DNA from: Sphingomonadales bacterium
GTDB lineage: Bacteria > Pseudomonadota > Alphaproteobacteria > Sphingomonadales > Sphingomonadaceae
NCBI GenBank assembly: GCA_017302615.1
Contig: JAFLDB010000003.1
Span: 1-64,000 of the forward strand
Length of the DNA stretch: 64,000 nt
Direction: 5' to 3'
Shown here in pieces: positions 61,787 to 64,000 of the stretch. Positions within the stretch are counted from its first letter, which is position 1. Each line of letters begins with the position of its first letter. The notes below the pieces were generated by a model. The model was given only the letters and a program-made list of their open reading frames with translations, had not been told where the DNA came from and did no database searches. The translations under genes were made by a program, and so were the position numbers.

Positions 61787-62883
61787 GCGGCACATCCTCG
61801 CCCCGTCATCTCGACGCACTGACCGGGATCCGCGGGATCGCGGCCTGGGGCGTGGTGCTGTACCACATTCGCCTGTCGCTGACCGCGATCCTGCCGCCGG
61901 AGCTGATCGGCCTGATGGCCAAGGGCTATCTGGCGGTCGACCTGTTCTTCATCCTGTCGGGCTTTGTCATCTGGTACAATTACGCCGGGCGGATCGCGCA
62001 GGGCGGCTGGGCCGAGACCCGGCTGTTCCTGTGGCGGCGGTTCGCCCGGGTCTGGCCGCTGCACGCCGCCATCCTGGCCGCATTCATGGCCTTTGTGGCG
62101 CTGCTGGTGCTGACGGGGCGCGATGCTGCGGGCTATCCGCTGGCCGAACTGCCGCTGCACCTGCTGCTGGTCCAGAACTGGGGGCTGACCCCGGACCTGA
62201 CCTGGAACCATCCGGCCTGGTCGATCAGTACTGAATTTGCCGCCTACCTGCTGTTCCCCGCGCTGGTTCTGGCCGCGCGGTGGGACCGGATGCCAGGCTG
62301 GGCGCTGGTGCTGCTGGCCGGCGGCGTGGCCGCGCTGCTCCACCTGCTGTTCGCGGCGCGGGGTTATGACGGCCTTGGCGATGACATCCCCGGCATGGGC
62401 CTGTGGCGGTGCCTGGCGGGCTTCACGCTCGGCTGCCTGATGTGCCAGCTGTGGCAGCGCTGGTCGGGCCTGCGCCATGCCGCGACCCTGGCCGTGCTGG
62501 CGGGCATCGCCATCGCGCTGGCCGGCTGGGGGCTGGGCCTGCCGGAGACGGCCTTTGTCCCGGCGTTGTTCCTGGCCCTGCTGCTGGCGCTCGCGCTGGG
62601 GCGCGGGCCGCTGGTTTCCCTGCTGGGCGGGCGGGTGCTGACCTGGCTGGGGGAAGTCAGTTACTCGACCTATCTGGCGCACTTCTTCCTGTTCATCCTG
62701 TGGAAGATCGCTTTCGTCGACGCCTCGCTCCAGCTGAGCTGGGCCAGCCTCGCGGGCTATCTGCTGCTGGTTCTGGCCGCTTCGGCCGCGCTCTATTACG
62801 CGCTGGAGAAACCGGCCCAGCGCTGGCTCAACCGGCATCCGCCGCGCTGGGCGGTGCGGGCTCCCGCGCTTCCGGCCGAGTGA
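61783..62883 (+). CDS. Acyltransferase family 3 membrane protein
   Basis: 366 residues from the ATG in the ATGA overlap. HLDALTGIRGIAAWGVVLYH contains the catalytic-type His-x-x-Arg, and YLAVDLFFILSGFVIWYNYA is the family's second motif. About ten hydrophobic segments follow, with ISTEFAAYLLFPAL as the conserved loop. These enzymes acetylate or otherwise acylate exported sugars, consistent with the preceding ligase. The C-terminus YALEKPAQRWLNRH is the standard end. Confidence 0.9.
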   Translation: MSGTSSPRHLDALTGIRGIAAWGVVLYHIRLSLTAILPPELIGLMAKGYLAVDLFFILSGFVIWYNYAGRIAQGGWAETRLFLWRRFARVWPLHAAILAAFMAFVALLVLTGRDAAGYPLAELPLHLLLVQNWGLTPDLTWNHPAWSISTEFAAYLLFPALVLAARWDRMPGWALVLLAGGVAALLHLLFAARGYDGLGDDIPGMGLWRCLAGFTLGCLMCQLWQRWSGLRHAATLAVLAGIAIALAGWGLGLPETAFVPALFLALLLALALGRGPLVSLLGGRVLTWLGEVSYSTYLAHFFLFILWKIAFVDASLQLSWASLAGYLLLVLAASAALYYALEKPAQRWLNRHPPRWAVRAPALPAE

Positions 62884-62914
62884 TTCGCGCGGTCCGGTCC
62901 GAAGGCCGTGCCGC

Positions 62915-62931
62915 CTTGCCGTAGCGGCAGG
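62915..62931 (+). terminator. Short hairpin after the acyltransferase gene
   Basis: CTTGCCG / CGGCAGG, a 7-bp stem with one T-G pair and a 3-base loop, lies 32 bases after the stop. No T-run; weak evidence for termination before the MaoC-thiolase pair. Confidence 0.35.
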
Positions 62932-62999
62932 CCAAACCGCGTTGCACTGCGGCCAAGCTTGGGCCATGACAGCGCCTTTCCAGCGATAAGGAGAGGCCC

Positions 63000-63449
63000 A
63001 TGACCCCGCAGGAACTCGCAGCCAAGACCGGTGAAGTGATCGGCGTTTCGGACTGGTTCCACGTTACCCAGGAACGCATCAACATGTTCGCCGATGCCAC
63101 CGGCGATCACCAGTTCATCCACATTGACGAGGAAAAGGCCAAGCTGACCCCGTTCGGCGGGACCATCGCCCACGGCTTCCTCACCCTCTCGCTGCTGCCG
63201 GTGCTCGGCGCGATGACCGAGGGCGCGCGGGTCGACGGGATCAAGATGGGCGTCAACTATGGCGGCAACAAGACCCGTTTCATCAGCCCGGTGCGCGCCG
63301 GCAAGCGCGTGCGCAGCCACACCAAGCTGCTCGAACTGGTCGAGAAGCGCCCCGGCCAGTGGCAGCAGACCAACGAAGTGACCATCGAGATCGAGGGCGA
63401 GGACAAGCCCGCGCTGATCTGCGAATGGATCACGCTGTTCTTCGTGTGA
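63000..63449 (+). CDS. MaoC family dehydratase (hot-dog fold)
   Basis: 149 residues, GGAGAGG 3 bases before the ATG. FADATGDHQFIHIDEEKAKL carries the catalytic-type Asp and His of (R)-enoyl-CoA hydratases. TIAHGFLTLSLLPVLG follows. It hydrates enoyl-CoA and is placed 52 bases upstream of a thiolase gene, so the pair may act in fatty-acid or related acyl-CoA degradation. Substrate range not readable. Confidence 0.88.
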   Translation: MTPQELAAKTGEVIGVSDWFHVTQERINMFADATGDHQFIHIDEEKAKLTPFGGTIAHGFLTLSLLPVLGAMTEGARVDGIKMGVNYGGNKTRFISPVRAGKRVRSHTKLLELVEKRPGQWQQTNEVTIEIEGEDKPALICEWITLFFV

Positions 63450-63501
63450 TCCGGACCCTCCCCGGGGGCTCACACTTTTCAGACCAAGCAAGGAATTTCC
63501 C

Positions 63502-64000
63502 ATGTCTCGTGACGCAGTCATCGTTTCCACTGCCCGCACCCCGCTGACCAAGGCGGCGCGCGGCGCTTTCAACAACACCACCGGGGCCACCCTTGGCGCC
63601 TTCTCGATCCGCGCCGCGGTTGAGCGCGCCGGGATCGAGGGCGGCGAAGTGGATGACGTGCTGATCGGCACCGCCGTCCAGCAGGGCTCGACCGGCGGCA
63701 ACGTTGCCCGCCTCGCCGCGCTGCGCGCCGGCCTGCCGGTTTCGGTGCCGGCCATGACGATCGATCGCCAGTGCTCCTCGGGCCTGATGAGCATTGCCAC
63801 CGCGGCCAAGCAGATCGTGATCGACAACATGGACATCTGCGTCGCGGGCGGCCTGGAAAGCATTTCCAAGGTGGTCGGCAGCGGCAAGATGTTCGTCGAG
63901 CCGGACCGCGAGCTGCTGGAAATGCACCCGCACATCTACATGCCGATGATCGGCACCGCTGAAGTCGTCGCCAAGCGCTACAACATCAGCCGCGAATACC
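63502..64000 (+). CDS. Acetyl-CoA acyltransferase (thiolase), 3' end cut by window
   Basis: At least 166 residues from the ATG after AAGGA. RDAVIVSTARTPLTKAARGA is the thiolase start, and AMTIDRQCSSGLMSIATAA carries the catalytic Cys near residue 90. AGGLESISKV follows. The frame is open at the window end, so the C-terminal Cys and His motifs are not seen. It follows the MaoC gene, suggesting a beta-oxidation-type pair. Confidence 0.9.
   Translation, partial: MSRDAVIVSTARTPLTKAARGAFNNTTGATLGAFSIRAAVERAGIEGGEVDDVLIGTAVQQGSTGGNVARLAALRAGLPVSVPAMTIDRQCSSGLMSIATAAKQIVIDNMDICVAGGLESISKVVGSGKMFVEPDRELLEMHPHIYMPMIGTAEVVAKRYNISREY

Overview
The window looks like chromosomal DNA of a GC-rich alphaproteobacterium of the order Sphingomonadales (Erythrobacteraceae/Sphingomonadaceae type). 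Pointers are a serine palmitoyltransferase gene next to a dedicated acyl carrier protein (sphingolipid synthesis), CtrA and DivK cell-cycle regulators with GANTC sites upstream of ctrA, a DUF3572 gene, exosortase-A-associated sugar genes and a Rhodobacter-type gene transfer agent (GTA) cluster. Genes are dense, with many 4-base stop/start overlaps (ATGA, GTGA, TTGA). I saw no tRNA, rRNA, CRISPR array, insertion sequence or integrase.

Region 1 (1-15.3 kb): the 3'-open OmpA-like porin gene, then a complete minus-strand GTA structural cluster: small and large terminase, portal, DUF6127 protein, prohead protease, capsid, head-tail adaptors (including a 48-residue gene at the g7 position), tail tube, tail chaperones, tape measure, distal tail protein, hub, NlpC/P60 peptidase, tail-tip protein and a DUF2793 protein. 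A Cys-rich lipoprotein gene on the opposite strand splits terminase from portal. Hairpins flank the capsid gene and precede the tail-tube gene. The gp12 homologue carries a large TIM-barrel-like N-terminal part, while the gp15 homologue is short.

Region 2 (15.4-25.4 kb): YqaA-type membrane protein and glutathione S-transferase, Crp/Fnr regulator divergent from a fatty acid hydroxylase, a five-gene minus operon (divK, ACP, SPT, SGNH hydrolase, SDR), and a plus operon (DUF3572, HAD, RidA, GDPD, FemAB-like), then a Sel1 protein.

Region 3 (25.6-33.9 kb): dksA, PilZ protein, peptide-type solute-binding lipoprotein, DUF4112, ctrA, a membrane-anchored LuxR-type protein, trmB, a CitE-like lyase, a TauE/SafE transporter and an Amj-type lipid II flippase.

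Region 4 (33.9-50.6 kb): malic enzyme and mutS are divergent around a 26-bp perfect inverted repeat. Then come a WcaI-like glycosyltransferase, a nucleotidyltransferase-fold protein, lptA, lptC, an RNase D-like exonuclease, ung, two convergent acyl-CoA dehydrogenases, a 4 x 10-bp tandem repeat, an ATP-grasp protein, a LysR regulator divergent from pirin/doxX, and a LuxR-type/DUF4199 pair.

Region 5 (50.6-64 kb): gltD and gltB, a Pro/Ala-rich membrane-anchored protein, exosortase-A-associated glycosyltransferase and O-glycosylation ligase with a 56-residue gene between them, an acyltransferase, a MaoC dehydratase and the start of a thiolase gene cut by the window end. No gene-free stretch exceeds 300 bases.
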